A stretch of DNA of 64,000 nt, taken from positions 682,001 to 746,000 of the forward strand of contig JAZGTN010000061.1 of assembly GCA_037783415.1 (NCBI GenBank), given 5' to 3'. This stretch comes from Leptasterias polaris. Taxonomy: Eukaryota > Echinodermata > Asteroidea > Forcipulatida > Asteriidae. Shown here piece by piece: positions 34,301-42,087 of this stretch. Below the pieces are notes generated by a model. It saw only the letters and a program-made list of their open reading frames with translations, was not told the origin of the DNA and searched no databases. The stretch's first letter is position 1, and each line of letters starts with the position of its first letter. A program made the position numbers and the translations under genes.

Positions 34301-37300
34301 ACCATGTGTATATGTCGGTCAGCCCGTACTCGATAAAATGTTTCTACTTTTTCGAAGGACAAAATATCATGCCTGCTTGATACTCTCTGGTACTTCAATT
34401 AATAAATTCTTGAATACCTTGAGTTGGGTTCAAACCCATGACCTTTGCATTCTATCATGCTAGAGCAGACTTCTTAAACATAAAGTACAGGATTTGTAAT
34501 TGTTAAACAATAATAAATAGTTTCTATTTGACAGCTCACTGATGTTAAGCTAATACCAGTATTAACCCTTTAGAGAGATATGCATTATTGTAGTAAATGA
34601 ATGTTTTTTTGTGTTTGCTTTTATTTTGACAGAAAAGGAACAAACCTCAAGAGCCACCTAAAGTGCCCAAGGCAGCTCCTTTCTTTCTTCCAACGGTAGC
34701 AGGCCTTACACCTAAATTTGTTATACCAGACGCTGAGGGTGATACTAACAAGGTAAGTCCGTTTTTGTCCTTTTCATTTTGTATTTTAAGTAGTGAAGGA
34801 TGACTGTAAAGCACTTTAGCTGCTAAGCCCAATAATTTATCATGTCAATATTTTCGTTAGCAAAGACTGTTTACCAGTTAAATTGCCATGTTACATTATT
34901 GTGACCGGTGCCCCTCCATATTTGGCTTATGTGAAGTCTTGAGATGTGCCCCCTTTCTTCAAATCAAAAGTTGATATAAACATTCGGTGCAAACTTCATG
35001 AAATGTAAGGATGAATGTTTTCTTCCTCTGAGCTGTGTACAAATTGTGCCTGCTGTAAGTTCAAGTTCTGTGGCTCTAATGTAAACATGTGATTCTACAG
35101 CTGACACAGTTTGAATTGTGTAGCTCAACGGTCTGTTTCTATCCAGTGAATTAGGAATAATGGAATAATTTTATGGTAGTAAAGGCTGTACAGTTTCATT
35201 CTGTAAAACATGATTCAAAACACTTTTGTTGTGTTTTAAGCATGATGTAAAATCTATAGATGAGGGATCGCAAAATTCCAGACTTCAATCCCACCGCTGC
35301 CACCATTCATTTCCAAATCTATCAACCAAACTTTGTGATATTAGTAGTGACCTTCAAAGTGAAACAGATTTTAGTATTGTTTGCCCCCCCCCCCAGCTCA
35401 GTGAAATAACCTTCTGGTGTATGATTGTCTTTTAGTATTGTTTGCCCCCCCCCCCCCCCCCAGCTCAGTGAAATAACCTTCTGGTGTATGATTGTCTTTT
35501 TCTAGGATAAGGGAAGACCTTTCAGTCTGCAGAGCTTTGGGTCGCAGTCTGTCCTGTCAGCAGCATTGGAAAAGAGTCTCCATACAGAAACATGTAAGTT
35601 ACACTCAAATGTATGGACAAAAGGAAGTTGTATCGTTTAATGTTGTTTGGTTTTGTTTTCTTTTTCTCTTCTATTTATTCATTTTTTTAATTATCGTCTT
35701 CCTCATTCTCTTTAAAGGGAGTGGTAAGATTGAAAGTAAAAATGTTCACAGATTTGCATATAACTTACAGGGTGTAAAGATGGTCATGGTGGAAAACTTC
35801 CCTTGAAATGGTTTTGCTTGAAATGCCATAGTTTTTAGGAAATGAGTAAAACAGTTAGTCTTTATCACTGGTGATAAAATCCAATGTTTGAAAACAGTGA
35901 AAACAGATAATGTTTTTTTAAAGTGTTTTTCTCATGACTCCGGAGATCGATTTGGCTAAAACTTTCACAAGTTTGTTATTTCATGGGGTGGGGGGGGGGG
36001 GGGGGGGGGGGGTTGGAGGAAGCTGGGAACAATGAAAACAAGTACAAGGACTGTTCATTGTAAAGATAAAGATAGAGATCTATTGTTAGTGCAAGATTTC
36101 AGCATGCCATGGTCGATTATTGGCTGGTTTATTAGAATTTCCGCTTACTATTGAGATATGAAAGTATGTGAAGGCCATGTCTGAATGAAGTGACTTCGGC
36201 TCCGGCTGTTGCCTGCATCAATCTGGCCATAGCCACTAGCCACTACAGAAGTCATACCATTAGACACTGCATAGTTACCGACCTCTGCAGAAACCAAAAT
36301 TAGATTTAAGAAACCATAGTGGTAAACTTGTATAAATAAATCTGGAGACTTGTATAAATAGAAAATGAACAAAACGTGATAGTTCTTTATCTCAAGGTTA
36401 AAGAACAAATAAAGGAATTTTTAAATCACTCCAAACAAATCAAACCCTGGAGCAGTTATTATCAAAACTGAATAAATGGCTAAGAATGCAGAGGAGACCT
36501 TAATATACTTTGTTAGGTATTTTGTTCCGATGAAATAACTTCAAGACGAAGGACAGAATGGGTAACTAGTTTTTAGAAAACAATAACTTTATAAAAAAGA
36601 GACATAATTATTTTTTTTAATCTCAATTTTTTTCTTGTATGTTACTGTGGAGGCACGGGAAGGCAGGCCCTCTAATTAAAAAGGATGACCATTCACTAAA
36701 ATACTACACACAAAATCCATACAATGACATCTAAAATATGAAATAATCTCCTGCACTTGATTGATTTTAATCCTCCAATCAATAGCACACAATACAAACA
36801 GCACAACACAGTCACTTATGTGAAGGACAAGAGGTCAACACGAAGCTAGCTACATATACAAGTTTACAATCCCGATTCAACTAGGCCCTTAAAATATTTC
36901 TATGGATGTTAAAAAGATGATTTAAACACAAAACAAAACTCACAGGGAGCTTTTGGGACAATATCCCTCTTAAGTGAATACAATTCAGAGCAAAATACCC
37001 AGTGAAAATAAATGTGTTCTCTCTTGTTCAAAGCTAAAATGGATAAGAGAAAGGTCTGAAGGCTGCAGACAACTGTTAAGTTTTTGCAATAATAAAGCCT
37101 TTGAGAAAGACTCTGCTAGGGTCAAAACGTCCGGCCCTTAACTATTTTGTTTGCATTTATACTACAGGTCTTTTTGGTTGGTAAGCAGTTTGCAACAGCT
37201 AATCTTATTTTCTCATTTTTGCAAAAAATACGCAAATCAGGCCCAAGTTAGATTGAGGGTGCTCTTGCATTCACCGCATTACCAAGTTCACTTTTTGTGT

Positions 37301-40300
37301 TCACAGATGAAGATGTTCTTGCACTCATGAAAACACTGTCCCCATCAGAGATTGACGTTGAGTTTCGTAGTCTGTCACCAGTAGGGGGCGGTTCAACGGA
37401 GGCCATGAAGCAATTTCTTATTTTCCTTCATGAGAGTCTAGTTACCAACAGCGATTTTGAACTCATACAGGCGTACACGGCACTTTTTACGAAGGTAAGT
37501 TGGTCTCTGAGAAGTCTTGGCCAATGACCTCAGTTTGTGTTTGTACACTTTCATAGTAAGTCCTAATAGTGTACTTGTTATTATTAACAAGCATGACCCT
37601 CGATCACATAAAAATATTTAGAAGAAGTAGAAAACATGGCTATCGTTACATAGGAGGCAGGGGAATTCTCATCAAATCAAATAAGTCCAAGGTTTATAGA
37701 AAAAGAGGAACCTAATGAGTTGAATTTAGCCTTTAATACATCCCACGCGCTTCAGTCTGAATTATGCTATTAATATTTGTTATATCTGGAATGGACCTTA
37801 TGCATTGACGTCAACAAGCCGCCATCTTAGAGGTAAAACGGTGGTGCAACAATAGAAAACGCACATCTATGTACGCGCAGTACACATGATGGGCCAATGA
37901 GCGACCTTCATTTGACCTCTAGCCAAGGGTTCCCTTCTCAAAGAGGTCATGTGCATAAGGTCTATATTCAGGAGAGTATTATAGCACTTTACCTGTGTGA
38001 GGGTTAACTATTCCTCTCACAAACTTGTAATTTTAGTTTTCCAAGCTACTTCCTTGGTGAAGACATTGGTAATTTACTCTTGAAAACGTTAAAACATGTG
38101 ACATTGGATTAATGTGTAGTCATGTTCACCCGCATCAGACAATTAAAAAGACAACGGATACTTTTGAAGATCCAGACCTTTCATGCAATACACCGATCCA
38201 TTAAGCCATTTCCCATTTCTCATTGACCAATCACAACCGCGAAATCTGATCTGGTGATCGGGTTTCGCTGCTGTGATTGGTCAACTCGTAAGGAGGCGGG
38301 GCTTAATGGATCGATCTATTGTTTGGCTTTCACAGTATGGAAAATTATGTTTGTTAGTAGTGTGTAAGTTAAACAAAAAAAGGAAACTGACTTGATATAT
38401 TTTGAATAATTTGGGATTGAACAAAGAGAAATTGATTAGAGCGGGATTTGAACCAATGACCTGCGGAGGAACGTGCCAATGCTCTACCAACTGAGCTGTC
38501 CATAAAAAGAAATCTTTGGAGAGAGAATCAAAGTTTTCTTAATTGATTTTGTGTATATATTGCATTGTAACTGAACTTGGTGTTTGTTCTTCACTCGTTA
38601 GTGTCATTAAAATCTGCATAGGATGAGAAAAAATAGTTAAATAAAACAAATTTCTGCCTCAAACTTGACTATTTAAACTTTGATGAATTCTGCACTGCAT
38701 ACAACATTATCAGAACAAGTGAGAGTAAAAGTATCATAAATATTCAAACTTGTATTAAACCTTGGGTTTCCACGCACATTGCTTTAATGTTCAAATATGC
38801 GCTAGAATTAGTCATTATTACAAAGTCATAAAAGAGATGCCATATACATATAAACCCTTGGCCTAAGCCTTGAGCCTTTATAGCCTATATAATAATAGCA
38901 GACAATAATATAATGCCTAATTCCATCCCCTTAAAGGCACTGGACACGTTTGGTAATTACTCAAAATATATATTAGCATAAAAACTTACTTGGTAACGAG
39001 CAACGGAGAGCTGTTGATAGTATAAAACATTGTGAGAAACCACTCCCTCTAAAGTAACGTAGTTTTTAAGAAAGAGGTAATTTCTCACTAAAATATCAGG
39101 CATCAGAAAGCACACAAAATTGTGCAACAAGGGTGTTTTTTCTTTCATTATTTTCTTGCAAATTCGATGTCCAATTGAGCCCAAATTTCCACAGGTATGT
39201 TATTTTATGCATATGTTGGGATACACCAAGTTAGAATACTGTCTTTGACAATTACCAAACGTGTCCAGTGCCTTTAAGACATGTTGTATTTAAAGAATTT
39301 AAAACCTTGAATTGATTTGAAGTGGAGCTGAAAATAGAATAGGATTGAGAAGAATTCTTGATGAAACTACCTTGTAAAATTTTTTTGATTTGAACTTGGA
39401 TGTCAACTTGTTGCCTTCTGCGTTAAGGAATTGTGCCACAGTACAAGATGTCATCACATAGAAATACAAGGACCTTGTGTCTGGTTTGTTGATGATGGTT
39501 AATTATCCCATGTTATATTGAATATTCATAAATACCTTGGACAGTTTATCGATTCTGATTGGTGGAGAGCACGTCACGTGGGGGTGTTTAAACGTGTGAT
39601 ATAAACACGGCTAGAAGTGTTTAAACACGGCTGGCTTCGCGTGTTGGGCGCGCAAGCTTGTTTACGCACGCCAATTTACTTACGCGGAACGCAATATACA
39701 TCTATTAGTATACCCGCGCGTAATCTTGTCGACACGTGCGTGCACACAACCCAACGCGCTTAAAACAGAATTTTACAAAAGTTTTTGTGGCAGTTTTAGA
39801 GATTGGGGGCTGGAGGTCAAAATTCTGTGTCTATTTTGTGGTTGTAATGAACAACAAATTCAAATCACAAGCTCAGATGATATGGAAACACAGAAGTAGT
39901 TATCAAAACACAGCACCTATACTTTTTTCAGAAGTTATAGACCATCGGACGTTATTTAAAAGTGTGTAGTGGTTTATTTTGATTTCTTGTTACTTTATTG
40001 TAAGTGTGACCAAAAAGAGTTTGAAAAGGATTGTGAGCCTTTGGACTAATATTATCTCATATTAGTACCAATGAAACAAACCTTCCACTACTGAGAAAAA
40101 TATAGTGATTAACGCCTTGAACCAAGACTAATGCTTGCAGTGGGTGGTTGTGTAAGATTCAGCCTCACTTTCAATTCAATTTGACTTACCCCTTTTGTAA
40201 TGTCAGTGATGTGGTCTGACTCAATATAAATTAATGATGCATGCTCAATGATGCATAGCAAATTATTCCTTTGTGTAAAGGGTAACCAATGACATAAGTG

Positions 40301-40912
40301 GAAAATTGATGGGTTTGTTTAAACAATGTACAATAATTATATACACAAAATATTGTTATTAACCTGTGTCTCTTCCTCTACCCCTCCCCCCCGGACAAAA
40401 AACTGATAATTTAAACCAATTATTAAATAAAATTAAATGAATGAACAGTTATTTTGGTCAATTGTGTAATAAATAAATAGACAAATATATGTTTCATGTT
40501 TAGGGCAGTAATTAAGATTATATGAAAAATGTATTTTTGTTTAATTGAGCAATAATTTCCACTCACAGAACAAATGAGGTAAAGAACCCACTATTTTTAA
40601 AATCTTCACATCAAATGTTGTCAATAATTATTTTGTAATCAATATTTCTGTTTAAGATGAGAGGAATAGATACAAGGTCATCTAAACCTTAAAATGAACA
40701 TTAGGAATCTTACTGTTTGTAATCTTCATCGATATTTTGTCCTGTTTTTTGTTTATTTACAGCTCCATGGTGATGAAATAGCCAAAGAACCCAGCTTGGT
40801 TGAAGAGGTCAACCACCTAGTTGATATTCAGCAGTCGTCATGGCAACGTATCCAAGCACAACTCAACAAGTGTCTATGCTTGATAATGTACATGAAAAAC
40901 CCAGCGGTGTGA
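7161..40912 (+). CDS. WDR36: WD repeat-containing protein 36 (UTP21), 22 exons
   Basis: WDR36/Utp21 is a nucleolar component of the UTP-B part of the SSU processome that assembles on pre-18S rRNA. Exons: 7161-7304, 11924-11951, 13786-13886, 19257-19374, 19593-19725, 20961-21015, 22573-22705, 23565-23740, 24177-24297, 25327-25476, 26556-26704, 27476-27590, 30336-30501, 31095-31203, 31388-31467, 32489-32596, 33310-33410, 33989-34137, 34633-34752, 35506-35593, 37307-37494, 40763-40912. They sum to 2682 bases (893 codons plus stop) and every phase joins. The human protein is about 950 residues and has a longer N-terminus. Markers: FVGFRALGF (start), SFQVSALMHPTTYLNKILLG, TFTQDWGPVTAISFRT, VTNSADNALKMWVFD, VDGLNQIVITGASDSKLKFW, GDFLATSHVDDLGIYLW, EPPKVPKAAPFFLPT. 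Two beta-propellers occupy about residues 20-640 and the Utp21 C-terminal domain about 650-893. The exon 13 donor (AAAG|GTTGGA) is weak. Confidence 0.95.
7358..7442 (+). repeat. 16-bp tandem repeat in WDR36 intron 1
   Basis: Five copies of a CACTTCGTACCCAAGT unit, one shortened (AATTGTCGTACCCAAGT), begin about 55 bases after the exon 1 donor. Confidence 0.85.
8366..9060 (+). repeat. Three diverged tandem copies of an intronic segment
   Basis: The motif GTAAACAAAGTAGTAAACAAA recurs at about 8407, 8770 and 8960. Each time it is followed by GGCTATG/GGCTATA-type sequence, AAGTAtAgGtCCGA and a stretch containing ACCAcaAATTtG. The copies are clearly diverged and unequally spaced (about 364 and 190 bases). 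A weaker fourth relative lies near 8015-8080. No coding function is evident. Confidence 0.6.
9225..9427 (-). CDS. Single Spin/Ssty-type repeat protein (spindlin-like), last exon
   Basis: After an acceptor (TTTTTTCAG at 9428-9436) the minus strand encodes MGVSLETWRQRIGDQ, YIGTVISQVPGFPSWFNIKY and SLRLVDDYNDKSLSIL, 64 codons from the ATG at 9417-9419. The pattern G-x-V...P...W-F-x-I-x-Y-E...Y-x-L-x-L-x-D-D-Y...L-x-I-L is that of a Spin/Ssty repeat, the Tudor-like fold that in spindlins reads methylated histone tails. Spindlins have three such repeats; here only one is seen. An earlier out-of-frame ATG (9424-9426) opens a short overlapping frame. The gene sits antisense in WDR36 intron 1. It could be a small real gene, a fragment, or one exon of a larger gene. 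Confidence 0.5.
9477..9728 (+). repeat. 70-bp tandem repeat, two close copies and one diverged
   Basis: GGGCATCGGTTCGGTTCCCC to TACATGGAATTGCT occurs at 9480-9546 and 9550-9616, almost unchanged. A weaker third copy, GGGCATAGGTTCCCCCC...CAGCAAACAG, lies at 9663-9700. It is in the intron of both WDR36 and the antisense gene. Confidence 0.85.
10114..10200 (-). other. Possible non-coding first exon of the spindlin-like gene
   Basis: A good minus-strand donor, GCCG|GTAAGTAC, lies at 10106-10114. There is no ATG in the preceding bases, so the exon would be 5' UTR spliced to 9427. The 5' boundary is a guess. The region just upstream (10230-10600) is CpG-richer than its surroundings and could be a promoter. 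Confidence 0.35.
10434..10590. repeat. Foldback: 31-base arms with one mismatch
   Basis: 10441-10471 (GCATTGCGCAAAAATTAAGA...) and 10553-10583 are reverse complements with one mismatch, extending imperfectly to about 38 bases. The GC-rich spacer is 81 bases and itself contains CCGCG motifs. It lies within the CpG-richer stretch upstream of the antisense spindlin-like gene. Confidence 0.9.
11021..11360 (+). mobile_element. TTAA MITE, family A (TTAAAGGGTGTGTACAAC)
   Basis: The 340-bp element runs from TTAAAGGGTGTGTACAACAT to its mirror ATGTTGTACACACCCTTTAA. TTAA at both edges suggests a TTAA-specific piggyBac- or Kolobok-type mobiliser. Related copies lie at 35712-36013 (truncated) and 41737-42087 (opposite orientation). 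It is in WDR36 intron 1. Confidence 0.85.
11498..11809. repeat. Fragments of the GGGCCCAATTTCAT foldback family
   Basis: CTGCTTAAGCGGCTCTATGA...TTGGGC (about 11504-11530), AAAAAGTAGAGCTAGC (11640) and CTTGAAGCAGCCCTATGAAA (about 11779-11800) are pieces of the family found intact at 22811, 25781 and 26737. The acceptor of WDR36 exon 2 is only about 115 bases downstream. Confidence 0.65.
11924..11951 (+). CDS. WDR36: WDR36 exon 2, a 28-base microexon
   Basis: Between CTTGCAG and GTAAGT it encodes CSKLGIVSV plus one base. Joined to exon 3 it gives KLGIVSVSNAHPDD, matching human KLSLVAVSNSVPQD. Without it the reading frame between exons 1 and 3 would break (28 is not a multiple of 3). Confidence 0.88.
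12384..12549. mobile_element. Foldback MITE, family E (long)
   Basis: It begins AATACACCGATCCATTAAGC and ends GCTTAATGGATCGATCTATT. Internal inverted segments (ATTGGCCAATCACAACCGCG / TTTCGCGGCTGTGATTGGTC) make almost the whole 166 bp self-complementary. A second, 134-bp copy lies at 38187-38320. It is in WDR36 intron 2. Confidence 0.88.
13622..13675. repeat. Partial family I MITE (…GTGCTTTGTGAAATCGACC)
   Basis: GATGAATCTTAGTGCTTTGT followed by GAAATCGACCCCTGG matches one end of the elements at 25041-25189 and 54345-54483. It lies about 110 bases before WDR36 exon 3. Confidence 0.65.
15150..15560. repeat. Degenerate 24-bp tandem array, open on both strands
   Basis: About 17 units of a GGGAACGAAAGCATATTTCG-type sequence. 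Because the period is a multiple of 3 and the units avoid stops, both strands are open over 75-98 codons with 8-residue periodicity (GNESIFRxN on plus, SFPRNMLx on minus). I regard it as non-coding satellite-like DNA. Confidence 0.8.
16303..16338. repeat. Perfect 15-base hairpin
   Basis: GGGTTATCCGAACCA and TGGTTCGGATAACCC are exact reverse complements around an AAAAAG loop. Partial complementarity extends outward (ATCACGA / ATGTGAC). Confidence 0.92.
16880..17222 (+). mobile_element. SINE, tRNA-derived, with A-rich tail
   Basis: A B-box-like GTTCGAATCCCAGTCATGAC is followed by a SINE body (CCTTAAGCAAGGCACTTAAT, later GTTTCAGCCCCAGCAG) and a tail of ACAAAAAAATAAAAAAAATG at about 17206-17225. 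Related sequence is at 19428-19530 and 30800-30930, and on the minus strand at 26284-26425. WDR36 intron 3. Confidence 0.65.
17530..19240 (+). repeat. Diverged tandem units, split by an insertion
   Basis: A unit marked by AAATGTTGTCCGATAACT, CTTGGCAT and TTGGTTTGTGGATTGGTC recurs: a partial copy at 17530, then about 17815, 19000 and 19140. The second unit is split by the element at 17948-18956. WDR36 intron 3. Confidence 0.6.
17948..18956. mobile_element. Non-autonomous hAT-like element with duplicated flank
   Basis: About 1 kb beginning CCCTGGTCGATATCGT and ending ATATCGTCATATCGTCAACC, rich in ATATCG motifs at both ends (imperfect inverted termini). The flanks GTTGACCCTAG (17937-17947) and GTTGACCCCTAG (18957-18968) look like a duplicated target, about 8 bases or slightly longer, which suits hAT elements. 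The target lies inside an older tandem unit. No transposase frame is visible. Confidence 0.6.
19428..19530 (+). repeat. SINE fragment (tRNA-like head)
   Basis: It contains GAGTGTGGGTTTGAATCCTG, then GGTCATGACACTTTCTGAGC and AAGACACTTAACTATAATTG, the same body as 16880-17222. It lies in WDR36 intron 4, about 55 bases after exon 4. Confidence 0.65.
20765..20818 (+). repeat. 18-bp triplicate
   Basis: TTTTACAAAGTGCGCAG is repeated three times in WDR36 intron 5. Confidence 0.85.
21114..22045. repeat. 47-bp minisatellite, about 20 copies
   Basis: The unit contains TGCCTCTCTGTCCTCCACTG then CCCTCTGTTTGTAACAATCT and TTCTCCA. Copies differ by single bases and a few indels. It fills most of WDR36 intron 6. 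The long minus-strand frames through it (up to 226 codons, with 'GERLLQTEGSGGQRGMEKD'-type motifs) arise because a 47-base unit cycles through all three frames without stops. They are not genes. Confidence 0.95.
22811..22999. mobile_element. Foldback MITE, family D (GGGCCCAATTTCATAGAGC)
   Basis: It starts GGGCCCAATTTCATAGAGCT and ends AGCTCAATGAAAGTGGGCCC, with the interior CACAAAAAGTAGCTAAGCAC and a ...CTGGTATCCTGCTCAT motif. It is one of three near-complete copies in WDR36 introns (also 25781-26063 and 26737-26931). It begins 105 bases after exon 7. Confidence 0.88.
23847..24116 (+). repeat. 19-bp homogeneous tandem array, 14 copies
   Basis: The unit CTTTAATGGTGATTCTAAA is repeated about 14.2 times with no variation noticed. 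It fills most of WDR36 intron 8 (23741-24176) and ends about 60 bases before exon 9. The homogeneity points to recent expansion, and copy number may vary between individuals or be mis-assembled. Confidence 0.95.
24504..25275. mobile_element. Family H element interrupted by nested insertions
   Basis: The left end AGGGCTCGAATTTTGCACTG and the right end AAAATCGAGCCTT are inverted; an uninterrupted relative lies at 29015-29385. Nested inside are a (TTCAA)n plus AACTTTATTAATCCTTGATA segment (about 24797-24960), which looks like the antisense 3' end of a CR1/L2-type LINE, and a family I MITE (25041-25189). Its right edge is 51 bases from WDR36 exon 10. Confidence 0.65.
25041..25189. mobile_element. 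Family I MITE (CACAAAGCACTAAGATT…)
   Basis: GGGCTCAAATTCACAAAGCA at the left mirrors TTTGTGAAATCAGCCAC at the right. The interior has AAGATTCATTTTAAGATGAG and a mirrored GATCAATCTTAG. A relative sits in the CARD gene at 54345-54483. Confidence 0.75.
25781..26063. mobile_element. Foldback MITE, family D, second copy
   Basis: GGGCCCAATTTCATACAGCT to AGCTCCATGAAATTGGGCCC. It is longer than the other copies because of an insert with CTTGCGCATTCACAATGGAT. WDR36 intron 10. Confidence 0.88.
26284..26425 (-). mobile_element. tRNA-derived SINE head, minus strand
   Basis: On the minus strand it reads GTGTTGTGGCCAAGTGGCTA, AGAGCACCGGACTCAAGCTC and GGGTTTGAATTCTGATG: A- and B-box-like promoter halves with a long-variable-arm (Ser/Leu-like) spacing. 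The body continues ...AAGACACTTAACCATTATTG, matching the plus-strand copies at 16880 and 19428. Confidence 0.75.
26737..26931. mobile_element. Foldback MITE, family D, third copy
   Basis: GGGCCCAGTTTCATAGAGCT to AGCTCTATGAAATTGGGACC. It begins 33 bases after the WDR36 exon 11 donor. Confidence 0.88.
28517..28746. mobile_element. MITE, family G
   Basis: The left TAGAGCGCTGAAGGCCCAAG and the right GTCTTCAGCGCTCTATAATC are imperfect inverted ends, with ATGGGGAACTCGG / CCAATTTCCCAT inside. A second copy lies at 45137-45358. WDR36 intron 12. Confidence 0.8.
29015..29385. mobile_element. Family H MITE, complete
   Basis: CAGGGCTCGAATTT at the left and AAATTCGAGCCCTG at the right are perfect 14-base inverted ends. 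The right half matches 24504-24625 in inverse orientation (ACTGGCC...GGGCCTGTGGTCCAGTGT). WDR36 intron 12. Confidence 0.85.
29830..29905 (-). repeat. tRNA-like sequence, probably SINE-derived
   Basis: The minus strand reads GGTGGTCCTGTGGTTAAGAC ... GTTGGTTCGAATCCCACCCA, with A- and B-box-like halves. It does not close into a clean cloverleaf by eye, and the context is repeat DNA, so I do not call a functional tRNA. Confidence 0.5.
30528..30780 (+). mobile_element. SINE-like element with A-rich tail
   Basis: GGTTTGAATCTCAACACAG is a B-box-like motif. The body ends in TAAATAAAAAAATAAAAAAA. It lies 27 bases after WDR36 exon 13, whose donor is weak. A second tRNA-like head (GTGGGTTCGAACCCCATTTA, AAGACCCTTAACTATAATTG) follows at 30800-30930. 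Confidence 0.6.
31790..32485 (+). repeat. Degenerate array of roughly 55-60-bp units
   Basis: Repeats of TGTTGATATTAGTGGACTGT, TTTCATTGTCCATATTTTCC and ATTGTTATGATTATT, about a dozen diverged copies. It fills WDR36 intron 15 up to the exon 16 acceptor (ATTTAG at 32483-32488), which itself sits at the end of a unit. The 135-codon frame here is an artefact of the repeat. Confidence 0.85.
32860..33230 (-). mobile_element. tRNA-derived SINE, duplicated arrangement
   Basis: GTGGGATTCGAACCC occurs twice (about 32949 and 33201), each preceded by CCCGAGTT(C/A)TGTGAAAAAAT and CCACAGG(C/G)AAATC. The first copy continues into a tRNA-like head (CTTACCACTAGACCACCGAG) and then CAGTTCGAATCC. The second copy is cut after its B box. 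This suggests one SINE inserted into or beside another. WDR36 intron 16. Confidence 0.75.
35369..35505 (+). repeat. Duplicated pre-acceptor segment of WDR36 intron 19
   Basis: TTTTAGTATTGTTTGCCC..., then CAGCTCAGTGAAATAACC and TTCTGGTGTATGATTGTC, occurs twice in tandem. The copies differ mainly in C-run length (about 10 against 17). The second copy ends in the exon 20 acceptor TTTTTCTAG; the first ends in TCTTTTAG, a potential decoy acceptor 72 bases upstream. Confidence 0.9.
35712..36013 (+). mobile_element. TTAA MITE, family A, truncated
   Basis: It starts TTAAAGGGAGTGGTAAG, so part of the terminus is deleted relative to 11021. It continues with GATGGTCATGGTGGAAAAC and ends in a G-run of about 25 bases near 35988-36012 instead of the second terminus. 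Confidence 0.75.
37792..37965. mobile_element. MITE, family F (GACCTTATGCATTGACGTCA)
   Basis: Ends GGACCTTATGCATTGACGTC and AGGTCATGTGCATAAGGTCT are imperfect inverted repeats, with GCCGCCATCTTAGAGGT and TTGACCTCTAGCC mirrored inside. A second copy is at 60285-60458. The GACGTCA core at the tip is CRE-like. WDR36 intron 21. Confidence 0.85.
38187..38320. mobile_element. Foldback MITE, family E (short)
   Basis: Same termini as 12384-12549. The loop side lacks about 30 bases (the ACCATTTGAGCCATTTGGTG part). Confidence 0.88.
38345..38505 (-). mobile_element. tRNA-derived SINE, minus strand
   Basis: The minus strand reads GGACAGCTCAGTTGGTAGAG ... GGTTCAAATCCCGCTC, then TTTCTCTTTGTTCAATCCCA. The same head and body (GTTCAACTCAGAATTATT) recur on the plus strand at 54857-54975 in the CARD gene. 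WDR36 intron 21. Confidence 0.78.
38931..39277 (+). mobile_element. TTAA MITE, family B (TTAAAGGCACTGGACACG)
   Basis: The left TTAAAGGCACTGGACACGTT and the right AACGTGTCCAGTGCCTTTAA are perfect inverted repeats, extending to 27 bases (through TGGTAATT). TTAA at both edges. I recall this family as very abundant in sea star genomes. Confidence 0.9.
39521..39615 (+). repeat. Repeat shared with 60091-60177
   Basis: ATAAATACCTTGGACAG..., then CTGATTGGT, TCACGTGGGGGTGT and TGTGATATAAA. The two copies are similar over about 90 bases. It includes a CCAAT-type and an E-box CACGTG motif. Confidence 0.75.
40763..40912 (+). CDS. WDR36: WDR36 last exon (C-terminus)
   Basis: It encodes the final 49 residues of the Utp21 domain, ending LCLIMYMKNPAV then TGA; human ends SMCILNYLKSALL. 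It is separated from exon 21 by 3.27 kb that contains several MITEs. Confidence 0.92.
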   Translation, partial: LHGDEIAKEPSLVEEVNHLVDIQQSSWQRIQAQLNKCLCLIMYMKNPAV

Positions 40913-41450
40913 AGTCCCAATGGGCGTAGCTGTGTAAATGAGTTTGGCATTAGTCAGGTACCCAAACCCCTCCACCTTCCCCCTTCCCTCTCCTAAAAAT
41001 GACCATGTTTGGCTTTTGTAAAGGTATCAAACATGATAGAAAATTTAATAGATCTAATTATTGTATATGGGATAAAGAACATAATATTTTAGCATAAACC
41101 CCCAAAATATGATTAATAATGAAATTAAAAAAAAATATTTGTAAAAGGTTTTTAGTCCAAGAGTTTGCTTCTTGAAATATTTCCATCTGAAGTAATGCCA
41201 TTTGTGATAAAATGGACATCAAAACACTCATTCCTTTGTGAACTTTGACAACAACATGAAACAATTTGTTTTCCCTTTTTTTTTCTCAAAGACATCATTT
41301 TTATCTTTTTAATCCTGGCAGTGTCACCGGCCAATTAAAGTGACCTAATTTTCGGACTGCGTATTCCCAGGGCCAATTATTTGGGCCTATTTATAATGCA
41401 TTCGTGTTGTTTACAACATACATTTATATGAAGTTTCAAGTTATGACCAA

Positions 41451-41456
41451 AATAAA
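41451..41456 (+). terminator. WDR36: Candidate poly(A) signal of WDR36
   Basis: AATAAA lies about 540 bases after the WDR36 stop. It is the first canonical hexamer I noticed downstream. Usage is inferred. Confidence 0.4.
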
Positions 41457-41736
41457 GTAAGGCCAGTCAATTTTGAATTGTGTGTCCTTGACTGCAGTCT
41501 CCAGTAACAAAAAACAACAAATAAACAGTCAGAAAATTAGTTACACCCCAAACAAATTTGTATCAAAATTTATACTTTTCTCCTTAAAAATGTGAGCCAA
41601 CCAAATGAATTTATGTATCATGAATATATTCTGTACATGTATTTTTTGGTAACTTGTTCTTTTATAACAGTATAAAAATTTTCTTTTATGTATTGTACAA
41701 TGGCTTGAAATGCATCCATTATTTGCAAACCCTTTG

Positions 41737-42087
41737 TTAAAGGGCGTGTACAACATTGGTCATTGCCAAAGACCTGTATCCACACTTGATGTGACCCAAC
41801 ATATACATGAAATAACAAACCTGTGAAAGTTTAAGCTCAATCGGTCTTCGGAGTCATGAGAAAACAGTGAAAAACCCCATTATATGTTTTAACTTTAATT
41901 CAAACATCGGATTTTATCCTGCAGGATAAAGACTATTGTTTATTCATTTCCTAAAAACTATGGCATTTCAAGCAAAACTATTTCAAGGGAAGTTTTCTTC
42001 CATGACCATCTTTATACCATGTAAGTTATGTGCAAATCTGTGAACATTTATATTTTCAATCTTACCAATGTTGTACACACCATTTAA
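41737..42087 (-). mobile_element. TTAA MITE, family A, inverted copy
   Basis: TTAAAGGGCGTGTACAACAT to GTTGTACACACCATTTAA; the interior is the reverse complement of 11021-11360. It lies just downstream of WDR36. Confidence 0.85.
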
